Of a stretch of 64,000 nucleotides of DNA, positions 34,379 to 42,340 are shown piece after piece. The notes below the pieces were generated by a model, which made no database searches, was not told the origin of the DNA, and saw only the letters and a list, made by a program, of their open reading frames with translations. Origin of the DNA: Bacillota bacterium (GTDB lineage Bacteria; Bacillota_A; Clostridia; Lachnospirales; Lachnospiraceae); assembly GCA_023407175.1 (NCBI GenBank), contig JAEYMU010000053.1:62001-126000 (forward strand), written 5' to 3'. The translations under genes and the position numbers were made by a program. Positions within the stretch are counted from its first letter, which is position 1. Each line of letters opens with the position of its first letter.

Positions 34379-35224
34379 TTACATTTTCAGCCTGCCATCC
34401 AGTGCCAGATATTGATCAAGAACCAGTCTGCTGATCCGTGCACTGAAAACAATTGCCGGATGCTCGTGATAATACATTGCATCACTGAAATTCTTATTGA
34501 AGAGTATAATGACATAGCTTCCGTAGGGTGTGGATACAAGCCCTCCATCATTACGGCAGGCATTCATACTGCCGCTCTTTGACGCAAAGGATATCACTTC
34601 CTCCGTATAATTATCCGGGTCCATAAAATAAGGGGGTATGAACTTTGTAAGCATGGAATTATAATGCTGTTTTTTACAAATATTTAACATTTTTTCCGAT
34701 GCATCCTTACTGATCAGAGTTCCCTGTGCCAGCTCTTCAAATATATGGGCATAATCTCTCGGTGTTGTAGTTCCAAGCGTTCTGTACCGTTCAAAATGCA
34801 GCGGGTTGTGCAGCCTGGTATTATGACATCCCAGCTTCTCCATGCAGGAATTGATGGTATCAAGCCCAAGATAATCAATTATTATATTTGTCGCAATATT
34901 ATCACTGACAATAATCATCAGCGTGGCAAGATTCATTACCGATAGGGCCGTTCCAAGCTCTAAGACCTCCAGAATTCCGCTTCCGTCCACCGCATGACAG
35001 GGCTTATATTCCAGCACATCCTTCAGAGATTTTCGTCCTTGCTCGATTTCCTCAAATAAGGCGGCCAGAATAAATATTTTTATCGTACTTGCCGCTTCAA
35101 ATTCCTCGTCCGCATGAGCCGTGATAAGATTTCCGCAAAAATCGTTGATATAGATGCCCATTCTGCCGTCATAGCTTTTCAGCTCTGCTTCTATCCGTTT
35201 CTCCAAGGTTAATCTGTTATCCAT
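34379..35224 (-). CDS. Beta-lactamase-fold serine hydrolase, cytoplasmic (second copy)
   Basis: A 281-residue protein with SxxK at Ser46-Lys49 (STIK), SDN at 107-109 and KSG at 216-218. Like the protein at 26328 it has neither signal peptide nor class A ExxLN motif, so it is unlikely to be a resistance enzyme. The start at 35224 has GGAG about 9 nt upstream and lies one base past the dipeptidase stop, so the two are cotranscribed. Coupling with a dipeptidase and nearby YkfB-like epimerase suggests a peptidase or amidase in murein-peptide breakdown. This remains an inference. Confidence 0.85.
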   Translation of the reverse strand: MDNRLTLEKRIEAELKSYDGRMGIYINDFCGNLITAHADEEFEAASTIKIFILAALFEEIEQGRKSLKDVLEYKPCHAVDGSGILEVLELGTALSVMNLATLMIIVSDNIATNIIIDYLGLDTINSCMEKLGCHNTRLHNPLHFERYRTLGTTTPRDYAHIFEELAQGTLISKDASEKMLNICKKQHYNSMLTKFIPPYFMDPDNYTEEVISFASKSGSMNACRNDGGLVSTPYGSYVIILFNKNFSDAMYYHEHPAIVFSARISRLVLDQYLALDGRLKM

Positions 35225-35225
35225 T

Positions 35226-36239
35226 TTATAATAGCTCCTTATATACACGCAGTACATTTTTACAAAAGATTGCTTCTATCTCACTTTCATGAAAGCCCTG
35301 TTTGCGAAGCTCCGCTTCCAGGAGGGGTATTTTACTGCAATCCGCCAGCTCCGACCCTCCGGTTATACCGTCGAAATCTGATCCTAATCCGACACATCCT
35401 ATTCCCCCGGTATTCATAAGATAACGCACATGCTCCGCCATTTTACAGGCTGTACTCCGACAGGAGTTCTCCCCGCCTGTAGCTTCCATAAGGAAGTCCG
35501 CATTATAATTGAGGCCGATCACACCGCCCCGCTCAGCCAGCTTCCTGATCATATCATCCGTCAGATTTCTGCTGTGGCCACATACGGCTCTCGCATTGGA
35601 ATGGCTGGCTACGAAGGGCTTCCTCGTGTGCCGCCAGACATCGTAAAAGCCCGCATCCGATAAGTGGGACACATCAATGATCATCCCGATTCTCTCCATC
35701 TCCTCCAGGAAAAGAAGGCCCTGCTCTTTCAATCCCAGCTCTGTCTCCGGGTAAAACCGGAATAGCTGGTCGGATTCCCCCTCCGGGATACAATTGGGAA
35801 AAGCTAACTCATTTTCATAGTTCCAGACAAGGGTCATCATACGCACCCCCAACCGGTACAGATTACGCAGATGGACGAGGCTTCCCTTGCAGACGCCGCC
35901 CTCCTCAATCGTAAGCATGGCAGACATCCTTCCCAGCTCCCTATTCCTTTCAATATCCTGGTAGGACCTCACCATACTGATTTTATCCGGGTACTTCTCC
36001 ATCTCCCGGTAAAATAAATCCGTCAATTGCATAATCGCTTCCAGGGGGTCCTTGTTGTTTCTTAAGTTCACAAACATTGCAAAATTTTGCAAGAAATAAT
36101 TTCCCTTTTGCATTTTCTCAAGATCAATATGTAATGAATTATGAAGCAGATTCACCTGCTCATCCGCTCTTCGTCCATACCACAGCTCTGTTATGGTATC
36201 GCAATGCATATCCGCCACTTTCAAATTCTGATTCCCCAT
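35226..36239 (-). CDS. Membrane-dipeptidase-family metallopeptidase (M19)
   Basis: Zinc dipeptidase of 337 residues in the renal dipeptidase family, which cleaves dipeptides including those with a C-terminal D-residue. Binuclear zinc ligands are visible: His12 and Asp14 (DMHCDT), bridging Glu113 (TIEEGG), His192 (DVSHLSDAG) and His213 (VASHSNARAV), with Asp288 in GLGSDFDG. No signal peptide or membrane segment is visible despite the family name. It probably splits L-Ala-Glu dipeptides after epimerisation or D-Ala-containing dipeptides. It is the first gene of a two-gene unit. Confidence 0.92.
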   Translation of the reverse strand: MGNQNLKVADMHCDTITELWYGRRADEQVNLLHNSLHIDLEKMQKGNYFLQNFAMFVNLRNNKDPLEAIMQLTDLFYREMEKYPDKISMVRSYQDIERNRELGRMSAMLTIEEGGVCKGSLVHLRNLYRLGVRMMTLVWNYENELAFPNCIPEGESDQLFRFYPETELGLKEQGLLFLEEMERIGMIIDVSHLSDAGFYDVWRHTRKPFVASHSNARAVCGHSRNLTDDMIRKLAERGGVIGLNYNADFLMEATGGENSCRSTACKMAEHVRYLMNTGGIGCVGLGSDFDGITGGSELADCSKIPLLEAELRKQGFHESEIEAIFCKNVLRVYKELL

Positions 36240-36332
36240 TTCCTGCTTACCTTTAAGAAGCGCTTGTTCTAATATTTATTCATTATAGACTACTTTATTA
36301 TATTTTTCAAAAACTTTTCCGGTGTACTGTCT

Positions 36333-36550
36333 GGTTAAGGTTACAGTTCAGCCTTGCAGGGGAGGTGACAGGTTCCGGGAAAAAAATGTTCTCCATTCGG
36401 AGTATTTGCATTCGCCGGTACTTAGGCTCCGTATTTTGGAGCCTTATGTACCGCTGTGTAATGCAATTAAGCGAAAGCGGCTCCGATATGGAAACATTTC
36501 TTTCCCGGGAACTGTCTATTTCCCTGCAAGGCTGAACTGTAACCGGTTAA
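36333..36550. mobile_element. MITE-like fold-back element with 23-bp terminal inverted repeats and 6-bp target duplication
   Basis: Arms at 36339-36361 and 36522-36544 are perfect inverted repeats (starting GGTTACAGTTCAGCCTTGCA). GGTTAA stands directly outside both ends (36333-36338 and 36545-36550) like a target-site duplication. Inside, further paired blocks (GACAG, CCGGGAAA, AAATGTT, TCGGAG, TTGCATT, GGTAC, AGGCTCC with GGAGCCT at the apex) let nearly the whole 206 bp fold into one long hairpin. No transposase or convincing gene is within it. It fills the centre of the 400-bp gap between the M19 dipeptidase and the GH5 gene; the rest of the gap shows nothing definite. Confidence 0.85.
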
Positions 36551-36639
36551 TCCCAAAAAAGTCCCCAAAAGCCGGTTACTTATGAAATTGCAAAGTAATC
36601 CTGGCCCTGGGGCACTCTTTTATTCCTGTTATCTATTCA

Positions 36640-38628
36640 TTACTTAGCCGCACGGTCATAAATCTCTATCTTGGTAACCGTAAATCCATTACCGGAGGAT
36701 AAGAACATCACGCCGTATTTGTCCAACGCCTTCTTATTCAGCACAATACACTTTCCAAGCCATCCGTCGGTGGACTGGAATTCTACCCGGTCATTCCAAA
36801 CATCATTGCCGTTATCCATGATTCCGTCCGTCTCATCCACATAACCGAACTGCAGACTTGCCGAGGTGCTTGCCTCTTCATCCTTGACATAGACCTTGAT
36901 GCAGGGCTCTGTCATCGATGCCCAATCAGCATATAAATACAAATAATAGTTCCAGGAATTATTCACCACCTTCAGACCCTCGGAGCAGCTGGTCTGTTTA
37001 TAATATTGCAAGGTATTGCTGCCGTCATTCTTGGTAAAGGTTCCTTCCCAGGTATACATTAATTTCAATTCGCTTTCATCAACTACCTGAAGCTTGGAGA
37101 TTCCGGTAAGGGAGCCGCCGTCTACCAGAGCGACCTTGGATCCTGTTGCGTCAAGAAATACCTGTGCCACATCATTGTATTTGAATTTGCAGGCAATGCG
37201 GTTGTACCAGCCGCCGTTATCCCAGAGCACCGGACAATATCCCAGAATGGCGCTGTAGGAAATTACCTCCTTCATGAATGCCGGAATACCATCCTTATTC
37301 GGGCTTTGTACGCCATACTCGCCAATGATAACACCATAGCCGGCATCGGTGAACTTTGTCATCTTATCAAACAGAGCATGCAGCTCTGCAATATCGGCCT
37401 TCGTTCCCCAGGAATCGGAATAGCCCCAGCCCTGATCGGACTCGGCAATACAGAACGTCCCAGGAGTATAATAATGAACAGAAATGCTAAGTTTTGTTTT
37501 CTTATTCTTCGCGGTATCAGTCGGCATAACAAATTTTTTGTCGCAGGTTTTGGTGATATCCGTACTAAAGCCGGCAATCAGAAGATGCCTGGTTGCATTA
37601 TTTTTGCCGGTGGAACGGACAATATCCACAAACTTCTGATTGATTTTGTTTACCATCTCATACTGCTGCGCTTCGGTCAGGACTCCTGCAACCCCATTAA
37701 TCTCATCATTCAGACGATTTCCCAGCTCCTCGTTGGCCGCCTCAAAAACCAGACGGTCGGAATATTCCTTATAGCGGTTTGCAATCTGTGTCCAGAAGGA
37801 CTCAAATCTTTTCCAGGCCTCGGCACGAAGTTTTTCATCCGCTGAGCCGAACTGTCCCCACCATCCGCCGTCATAGTGAATGTTGATAATGACATACATT
37901 TTATTATTCAAGGCATAATTCATAACGGTTTCAACACGGTCGAAGTATTCCTCATTAATGGTATACTTACCATCCTGGGACATCATATTGGACCAGGCCA
38001 CGGGAATACGTATGGCATTAAAGCCATATGCCTTAAGCCCATCAATCATTTTCTGTGTTGTTACTGCATTCCCCGCAGCCGTTTCACATTCGGTAACTGT
38101 AGCTGCATCGGAAGCATCCGTAACTTCCAGGGAATTTCCTAAATTCCAGGCCTGTCCCATGAAGCTTACCAGGTCCTGGGATGTCAGCTCTGTTCTCATC
38201 TGGCCGTTATCCTTGGTAGTAATTCCATTTGCCGATTTATGGGCTGATGTTATGTTTGACTTGTCACTGTAGGCGCTTTTTACAGTAACACTTAGCTTCA
38301 GCGTCTTTGTGACTTTGCTTGCATTTTTAGGGTTCAGCTTATAAGTAACCTTACATGACACAGTTGTGGTTCCTATCCTTACACCCGTAATCTTTCCGCT
38401 TTTTACCTTAGCCACCTTGGCATTCTCGGTTGACCAGGTGAGCGTTGCACCCTCCGGAGCGTTCTTCAAGGTGATCTTCTTACTTTCTCCTACCTTGACT
38501 GTAACATTTGACGAGCTTAATTCCAGCTTTACAACTGCACTTGCATAATTTGTGATGACTCCGTTTGAAACCACAATCGAAATCACAAGCAGCGCAGCCA
38601 TCAACTGCTTCCATATTTTTTTCATCAT
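36640..38628 (-). CDS. Secreted GH5 endoglucanase with N-terminal Ig-like (Big2) domain
   Basis: Extracellular retaining beta-glycanase of 662 residues. A signal peptide (about 1-31) is followed by a Big2-type Ig-like domain (about 33-118; VTVKVGESKKITLKN, GKITGVRIGTTTVS), a Ser/Lys-rich linker, and a GH5 barrel (about 145-480). NAIRIPVAWSN, NIHYDGGWW, the acid/base Glu300 in FEAANELGN and nucleophile Glu436 in IIGEYGVQ support GH5. Residues about 500-662 look like a beta-sandwich, probably carbohydrate-binding. Most likely an endoglucanase, though mannanase or xyloglucanase cannot be excluded. It is monocistronic and, as the only clearly secreted glycanase here, could feed oligosaccharides to the neighbouring transporters. 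Confidence 0.9.
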   Translation of the reverse strand: MMKKIWKQLMAALLVISIVVSNGVITNYASAVVKLELSSSNVTVKVGESKKITLKNAPEGATLTWSTENAKVAKVKSGKITGVRIGTTTVSCKVTYKLNPKNASKVTKTLKLSVTVKSAYSDKSNITSAHKSANGITTKDNGQMRTELTSQDLVSFMGQAWNLGNSLEVTDASDAATVTECETAAGNAVTTQKMIDGLKAYGFNAIRIPVAWSNMMSQDGKYTINEEYFDRVETVMNYALNNKMYVIINIHYDGGWWGQFGSADEKLRAEAWKRFESFWTQIANRYKEYSDRLVFEAANEELGNRLNDEINGVAGVLTEAQQYEMVNKINQKFVDIVRSTGKNNATRHLLIAGFSTDITKTCDKKFVMPTDTAKNKKTKLSISVHYYTPGTFCIAESDQGWGYSDSWGTKADIAELHALFDKMTKFTDAGYGVIIGEYGVQSPNKDGIPAFMKEVISYSAILGYCPVLWDNGGWYNRIACKFKYNDVAQVFLDATGSKVALVDGGSLTGISKLQVVDESELKLMYTWEGTFTKNDGSNTLQYYKQTSCSEGLKVVNNSWNYYLYLYADWASMTEPCIKVYVKDEEASTSASLQFGYVDETDGIMDNGNDVWNDRVEFQSTDGWLGKCIVLNKKALDKYGVMFLSSGNGFTVTKIEIYDRAAK

Positions 38629-38853
38629 ACGCTTCCTCCCTTTTTAATAAACTGCAATTTTCCCTTTTTTCCTCCTGTTTTCAGGCGCATAAAAGCCGGC
38701 ATTAGTCCGGGAGATACACTTGTACTTTACTCCACTATATTCCATGCCTATTATCACTTTAAACAATGGGATAGATTTTGGCTACCCTGTTTTTTTGAAG
38801 AATAATACATGCTTTTCTTTTCATATGGCCAGGATTGCAGTCAAATTTCCCCT

Positions 38854-39711
38854 TTATATTTCCAATACTTTTTCCAGCAAAAGAACCAATTCCTGCGAAA
38901 ATTTCTTTTCGTCAAGTCTTAGTATATTTATTGCTGCTTCCATTTTAAGTGCTTGCTTATAAGGCCTTGGGGAGGATATTCCGTCAAGAACATCGGCAAT
39001 CATCACAATCCTGGCATTGAGGGATATTTCATCCTCTTTCAGCCCCTTGGGATATCCGCTTCCGTCGAGGCGCTCATGATGCTGCAAAATGATATCCGTA
39101 CATTCTTTCGGAAGGTCAAATGCTTTAAGGGAACTTGTACCCAACTCGCAATGCTGCCGGATACAAACTGTTTCTATGTCGGACAGAGGACCAGGCTTTT
39201 GTATGATGGCTTTCGGGACCAGCAGCTTACCAACATCATGCAGAAAAGCACCCAATCCGATATTCCACTGATCTTTATCGTTATATCCCAGTTCTACTGC
39301 CATCATTAACGAAATCATAGCAACATCAATGGAGTGGGTATAGATCCAGTCCACATAGTTACTTAAGGCATTAACATAGATCCACCAGGGCTTGGCTTTG
39401 GATTCAAATATTATATTGTTTAATATCTTATGAGGCTGCTCCATCCTGCGGAGATTACGGATATTCTTTCTTTCTCCAAAGGTCTGAATAATCGGGGCAA
39501 GAACAGTATTTTTCTTTTTGTCAAAACCGTTTGACTTTTCATGATAATAATTTCCACGCTCTTTTAGCTTTATTTTAATCTCATCCGTTATTTTTTTATC
39601 TTTACTTAGCAGCAAATTACCATTTTTATCATAGATATTTTTTTTGGTAAAGCACTCCAAATTCTTTTCAATAAAATACTTGGACTCTAATTCACCGGAA
39701 TATTCAGACAT
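38854..39711 (-). CDS. HD-GYP domain protein, probable cyclic-di-GMP phosphodiesterase
   Basis: Cytoplasmic protein of 285 residues. The N-terminal 110 residues are Lys-rich without a recognised domain. The HD-GYP domain (about 115-280) has HSIDVAM, the HD pair His158-Asp159 in FLHDVGK, HHERLDGSGYP with GYP at 219-221, and IVMIADVLDGISS. These are the residues that bind metal and hydrolyse cyclic-di-GMP in active family members. It is divergent from the XRE regulator and shares its operator-like repeats, and lies near a GGDEF protein at 40424, so synthesis and breakdown of the messenger may be balanced here. Confidence 0.9.
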   Translation of the reverse strand: MSEYSGELESKYFIEKNLECFTKKNIYDKNGNLLLSKDKKITDEIKIKLKERGNYYHEKSNGFDKKKNTVLAPIIQTFGERKNIRNLRRMEQPHKILNNIIFESKAKPWWIYVNALSNYVDWIYTHSIDVAMISLMMAVELGYNDKDQWNIGLGAFLHDVGKLLVPKAIIQKPGPLSDIETVCIRQHCELGTSSLKAFDLPKECTDIILQHHERLDGSGYPKGLKEDEISLNARIVMIADVLDGISSPRPYKQALKMEAAINILRLDEKKFSQELVLLLEKVLEI

Positions 39712-39784
39712 TTTGTCGCTCCTTTCTTACTGTTTCTTATTTCTATTGTTTCATTGCTATTTATAGTTGTCGAATAATAAAATT

Positions 39785-39870
39785 AATTACCGCTAAAAAT
39801 ATTTAATTATTAATATAATACCGATTCAAGAGTGCTATGTCAATAATAATTAACGCATATAGCGGTAATT
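39785..39870. promoter_or_regulatory. Pair of inverted operator-like sites in the HD-GYP/XRE intergenic region
   Basis: AATTACCGCTA (39785-39795) and its exact reverse complement TAGCGGTAATT (39860-39870) lie 75 bp apart, about seven helical turns. A partial third copy, AGAGCGGTGTAA, follows at about 39880. The sites stand between the divergent HD-GYP and XRE genes and are good candidates for binding by the XRE protein. Confidence 0.65.
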
Positions 39871-39920
39871 ATACTACTTAGAGCGGTGTAAAATGAAAAT
39901 ATGACTGTGAGGTGATAATA

Positions 39921-40232
39921 GTGAATGAAGCGTATATTCGTGACAGAATTACTGAATTGCGACTTAAAAAAGGTATCTCCGAGTATAAAATGAGCCTGGA
40001 GTTAGGACATAGCAGGAGTTATATCCAAAGCATTGTTTCAGGACGTACCTTACCCTCTATGACGGAATTTTTAAACATCTGCGAATACCTTAATATTACA
40101 CCCAAAGACTTTTTTGATCAGAGCGTCGGTAATCCGGAGTTGATCCAAAAGGCTGTAGAAGGTCTGAAGACCTTAGATGACAGCGATATTCTCTTGATTT
40201 TAAACAATATTAACCGGCTGATGATCAGATAA
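39921..40232 (+). CDS. XRE-family helix-turn-helix regulator
   Basis: A 103-residue DNA-binding protein. Residues about 5-60 form an HTH_3 domain (IRDRITELRLKKGISEYKMS, SRSYIQSIVSGRTLPSMTEF, YLNITPKDFFD). The C-terminal 40 residues resemble a short dimerisation helix as in SinR-like proteins. The GTG at 39921 is chosen since GAGGTGAT lies 8 nt upstream; a GTG at 39912 would lie inside that site. It is divergent from HD-GYP and upstream of the sugar-sensor GGDEF gene, from which a probable terminator separates it. It probably controls itself and the HD-GYP gene. Confidence 0.88.
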   Translation: MNEAYIRDRITELRLKKGISEYKMSLELGHSRSYIQSIVSGRTLPSMTEFLNICEYLNITPKDFFDQSVGNPELIQKAVEGLKTLDDSDILLILNNINRLMIR

Positions 40233-40270
40233 ACAGAAGGATTACGTATAGAAAATTACCATATGAATTG

Positions 40271-40317
40271 GGGAGGCCCATTATGCAGACAAATGTTCAT
40301 CCTCCCTTTATTTTTTG
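40271..40317 (+). terminator. Probable intrinsic terminator after the XRE gene
   Basis: GGGAGG (40271-40276) pairs with CCTCCC (40301-40306) over a 24-nt loop with little inner pairing, followed by TTTATTTTTTG. The stem is short but GC-rich and the T-tract is good. Confidence 0.55.
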
Positions 40318-40373
40318 TGCCCGACATTTTTCATCAGGCGATTTATCGTTGCGTACTGCTTATTATTCTTGAA

Positions 40374-40402
40374 TTATTCCATAATAAGGCTTAAAATATA
40401 AT
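40374..40402 (+). promoter_or_regulatory. Promoter of the sugar-sensor GGDEF gene
   Basis: TTATTC (40374-40379), 17 bp, TATAAT (40397-40402). The ribosome binding site AAAGGAGG follows at 40408-40415, so the leader would be only about 15 nt. Confidence 0.5.
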
Positions 40403-40423
40403 ATATGTAAAGGAGGCCTTTCC

Positions 40424-42340
40424 ATGTATCACGCCAAGAAAATCGGAGTATTTATTTCCCATATTTTCGGGGATTATCAGAAGAATATCTGCCAGGGTAT
40501 TATTGACAGGGCAATCGACTATGGCTATATCGTAGAAATTTTTCATACCACAGATGGTGAAAATCTCGGTAAATACGGGATTGGGGAAGGCAGCATTCTT
40601 CGCGTACCCAATTTTAATGAATTTCAGGGTATTATCTTCGCCTCCGAGACCTATCCTTCTCTGGAATTGCGTGATAGGATTCGCCTCGCTCTACAGGAGA
40701 AATGCCCCTGCCCTATCATCGAAATCAATCGCAGCAGCAAGCAATTTCCTTCCATTATATTGGAAAATAATACAATTACCGGACAACTCGTAACGCACCT
40801 GATCCGGGAACATCATTTAAGCCGCATCTGTTATTTGGGCTGCAATCAGGAGGCCTATTATTCAGAGCTAAGGCTTAGGGCTTATCAGGAAGCCATGGCA
40901 AAAAATCAGCGGGGCATCGGCAATTATGATACTTATGAGTGCAATTACAGTGAAACCGCTGTCACCAAGGCCTTCTCCTATTTTCTTCAGGAAGACAAGC
41001 CCGATGCCATCGTATGCTACAATGACCGTATGGCATTGCTGCTCATGATAGCGCTTTTAAAAGCCGGATATTCCGTACCGGAGGATATTGCCGTTACCGG
41101 CTGTGATAATCTGGAAGAAGGGCAGAATATTACGCCCAAGCTGACCACCGTGTCCTTTCCTGTCTATGAGCTTGGGACAACGGCAATTGAACACCTGATG
41201 AAGATGATCCATAAGCAGGAAATTCCGGCCTCTACTACCGTATATGCCGAGCCTGTACTTGGCGCCTCCTGCGGCTGCAAGGCCGCCGATCAGCCAAACA
41301 CCATCCTCTTTGACCGGAAATTAATGAAGCGTATTGAAAAGCTGGAAAGCTCTATCATTGATTCCATGCGTATGGCCGCTAATTTTCAGGGCATCACGGA
41401 TATCGATGAGGGCATGGATTTGCTTTCCGATACCATAGAAGAGCTGGATAATTGTTCGGAATTCTATCTTTGCTTATATTCTGACTGGGATTTAATATCC
41501 AATCACATCCGGGAGTTAACCTTAACGGAAGAAGAAATACCGGATGAGGATACCATATTGCTTAAGCTGGCAGTAAAAAATGGGAAACGTCTGCCCGAAT
41601 GCAGCTTTACCAAAAAATCCATCCTGCCCGATTTCATATATAAGAATTCCCAATCAGCCTATATTTTTACCCCTCTCTTTTTTGAAGAAAAGGAATTCGG
41701 CTATACTGCCATTGCCTATAAAAATAACCAGATTGCTTACCACTTCCAATTAATCCACTGGCTTCAGATCATCAATCAGATGCTGGAAAGCATCTATGAC
41801 GCCAAGAAAACCTTAATGCTGGTTAACCGCCTGGAAACCCTGTATCTGAACGATTTCCTGACCGGCCTTTTCAATACATACGGCTTTAACCGCCAGAAAC
41901 AGAGCCTGATTGAGGAAGCGGTCAAGGCTAAGGATACGATCTGCTGTTTTGTATTTGATATGAACGGTCTGAAAACCATAAATGATCAGTATGGCCATCA
42001 GGAAGGGGATTTTTCCATACGGGTCATCGCCCATGCGATAGAATCCAGTGCAAATCATGGTGATATTTGTGCGAGATTCAGCGGAGATGAATTCTTTATA
42101 TTAGCAAGAGGCTATAATAGCAATACGGCAAAGGACCTCATTGATAATGTATATAAATACTTAAGTCATTATAACAAGCTCAGCTCCAAGCCCTATAACA
42201 TCACAGTCAGTGGAGGGTTCTCCCTGGCAAATGCTGCCGAGCTGGCTAATCCCTACGATACGGACGAGCTCTTTGATGAGGCGGATAAAAAGATGTACCT
42301 GGTGAAAAAAAGCTGTCCGGTTGCTGTTATCAAGAACTAA
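40424..42340 (+). CDS. Diguanylate cyclase with LacI-type sugar-binding sensor domain
   Basis: A 638-residue soluble protein. Residues about 1-285 have the fold of LacI/GalR effector domains (KKIGVFISHIFGDYQKNICQ, ILENNTITGQLVTHLI, PDAIVCYNDRMALLLM, ITPKLTTVSFPVYELG) but no helix-turn-helix precedes them. A middle region of about 180 residues follows. The C-terminal GGDEF domain (about 470-635) has DFLTGLFNTYGFNRQ, FDMNGLKTINDQYGHQEGD and RFSGDEF, a usually active SGDEF variant; no RxxD inhibitory site is obvious. No membrane segment exists, so it should sense a cytoplasmic ligand and convert that into cyclic-di-GMP. The ligand is unknown; imported sugars are the obvious candidates. Its stop overlaps the convergent regulator gene by 4 bp. 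Confidence 0.88.
   Translation: MYHAKKIGVFISHIFGDYQKNICQGIIDRAIDYGYIVEIFHTTDGENLGKYGIGEGSILRVPNFNEFQGIIFASETYPSLELRDRIRLALQEKCPCPIIEINRSSKQFPSIILENNTITGQLVTHLIREHHLSRICYLGCNQEAYYSELRLRAYQEAMAKNQRGIGNYDTYECNYSETAVTKAFSYFLQEDKPDAIVCYNDRMALLLMIALLKAGYSVPEDIAVTGCDNLEEGQNITPKLTTVSFPVYELGTTAIEHLMKMIHKQEIPASTTVYAEPVLGASCGCKAADQPNTILFDRKLMKRIEKLESSIIDSMRMAANFQGITDIDEGMDLLSDTIEELDNCSEFYLCLYSDWDLISNHIRELTLTEEEIPDEDTILLKLAVKNGKRLPECSFTKKSILPDFIYKNSQSAYIFTPLFFEEKEFGYTAIAYKNNQIAYHFQLIHWLQIINQMLESIYDAKKTLMLVNRLETLYLNDFLTGLFNTYGFNRQKQSLIEEAVKAKDTICCFVFDMNGLKTINDQYGHQEGDFSIRVIAHAIESSANHGDICARFSGDEFFILARGYNSNTAKDLIDNVYKYLSHYNKLSSKPYNITVSGGFSLANAAELANPYDTDELFDEADKKMYLVKKSCPVAVIKN

Noticed and set aside
36322..36585. 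87-residue open frame over the MITE
   Set aside because: It reads through the palindromic element, has no ribosome binding site and no family similarity.
37306..37845. Long open frame on the strand opposite the GH5 gene, and similar antisense frames at 762-1301, 16709-17146 and 51031-51660
   Set aside because: Each lies entirely within a well-supported gene on the other strand or another frame, with low-complexity or Cys/His/Ile-rich composition and no recognisable domain.
38629..38853. Possible cyclic-di-GMP riboswitch before the GH5 gene
   Set aside because: A small hairpin (GGGTAG/CTATCC) is present, but the conserved GEMM loop and receptor sequences were not found.
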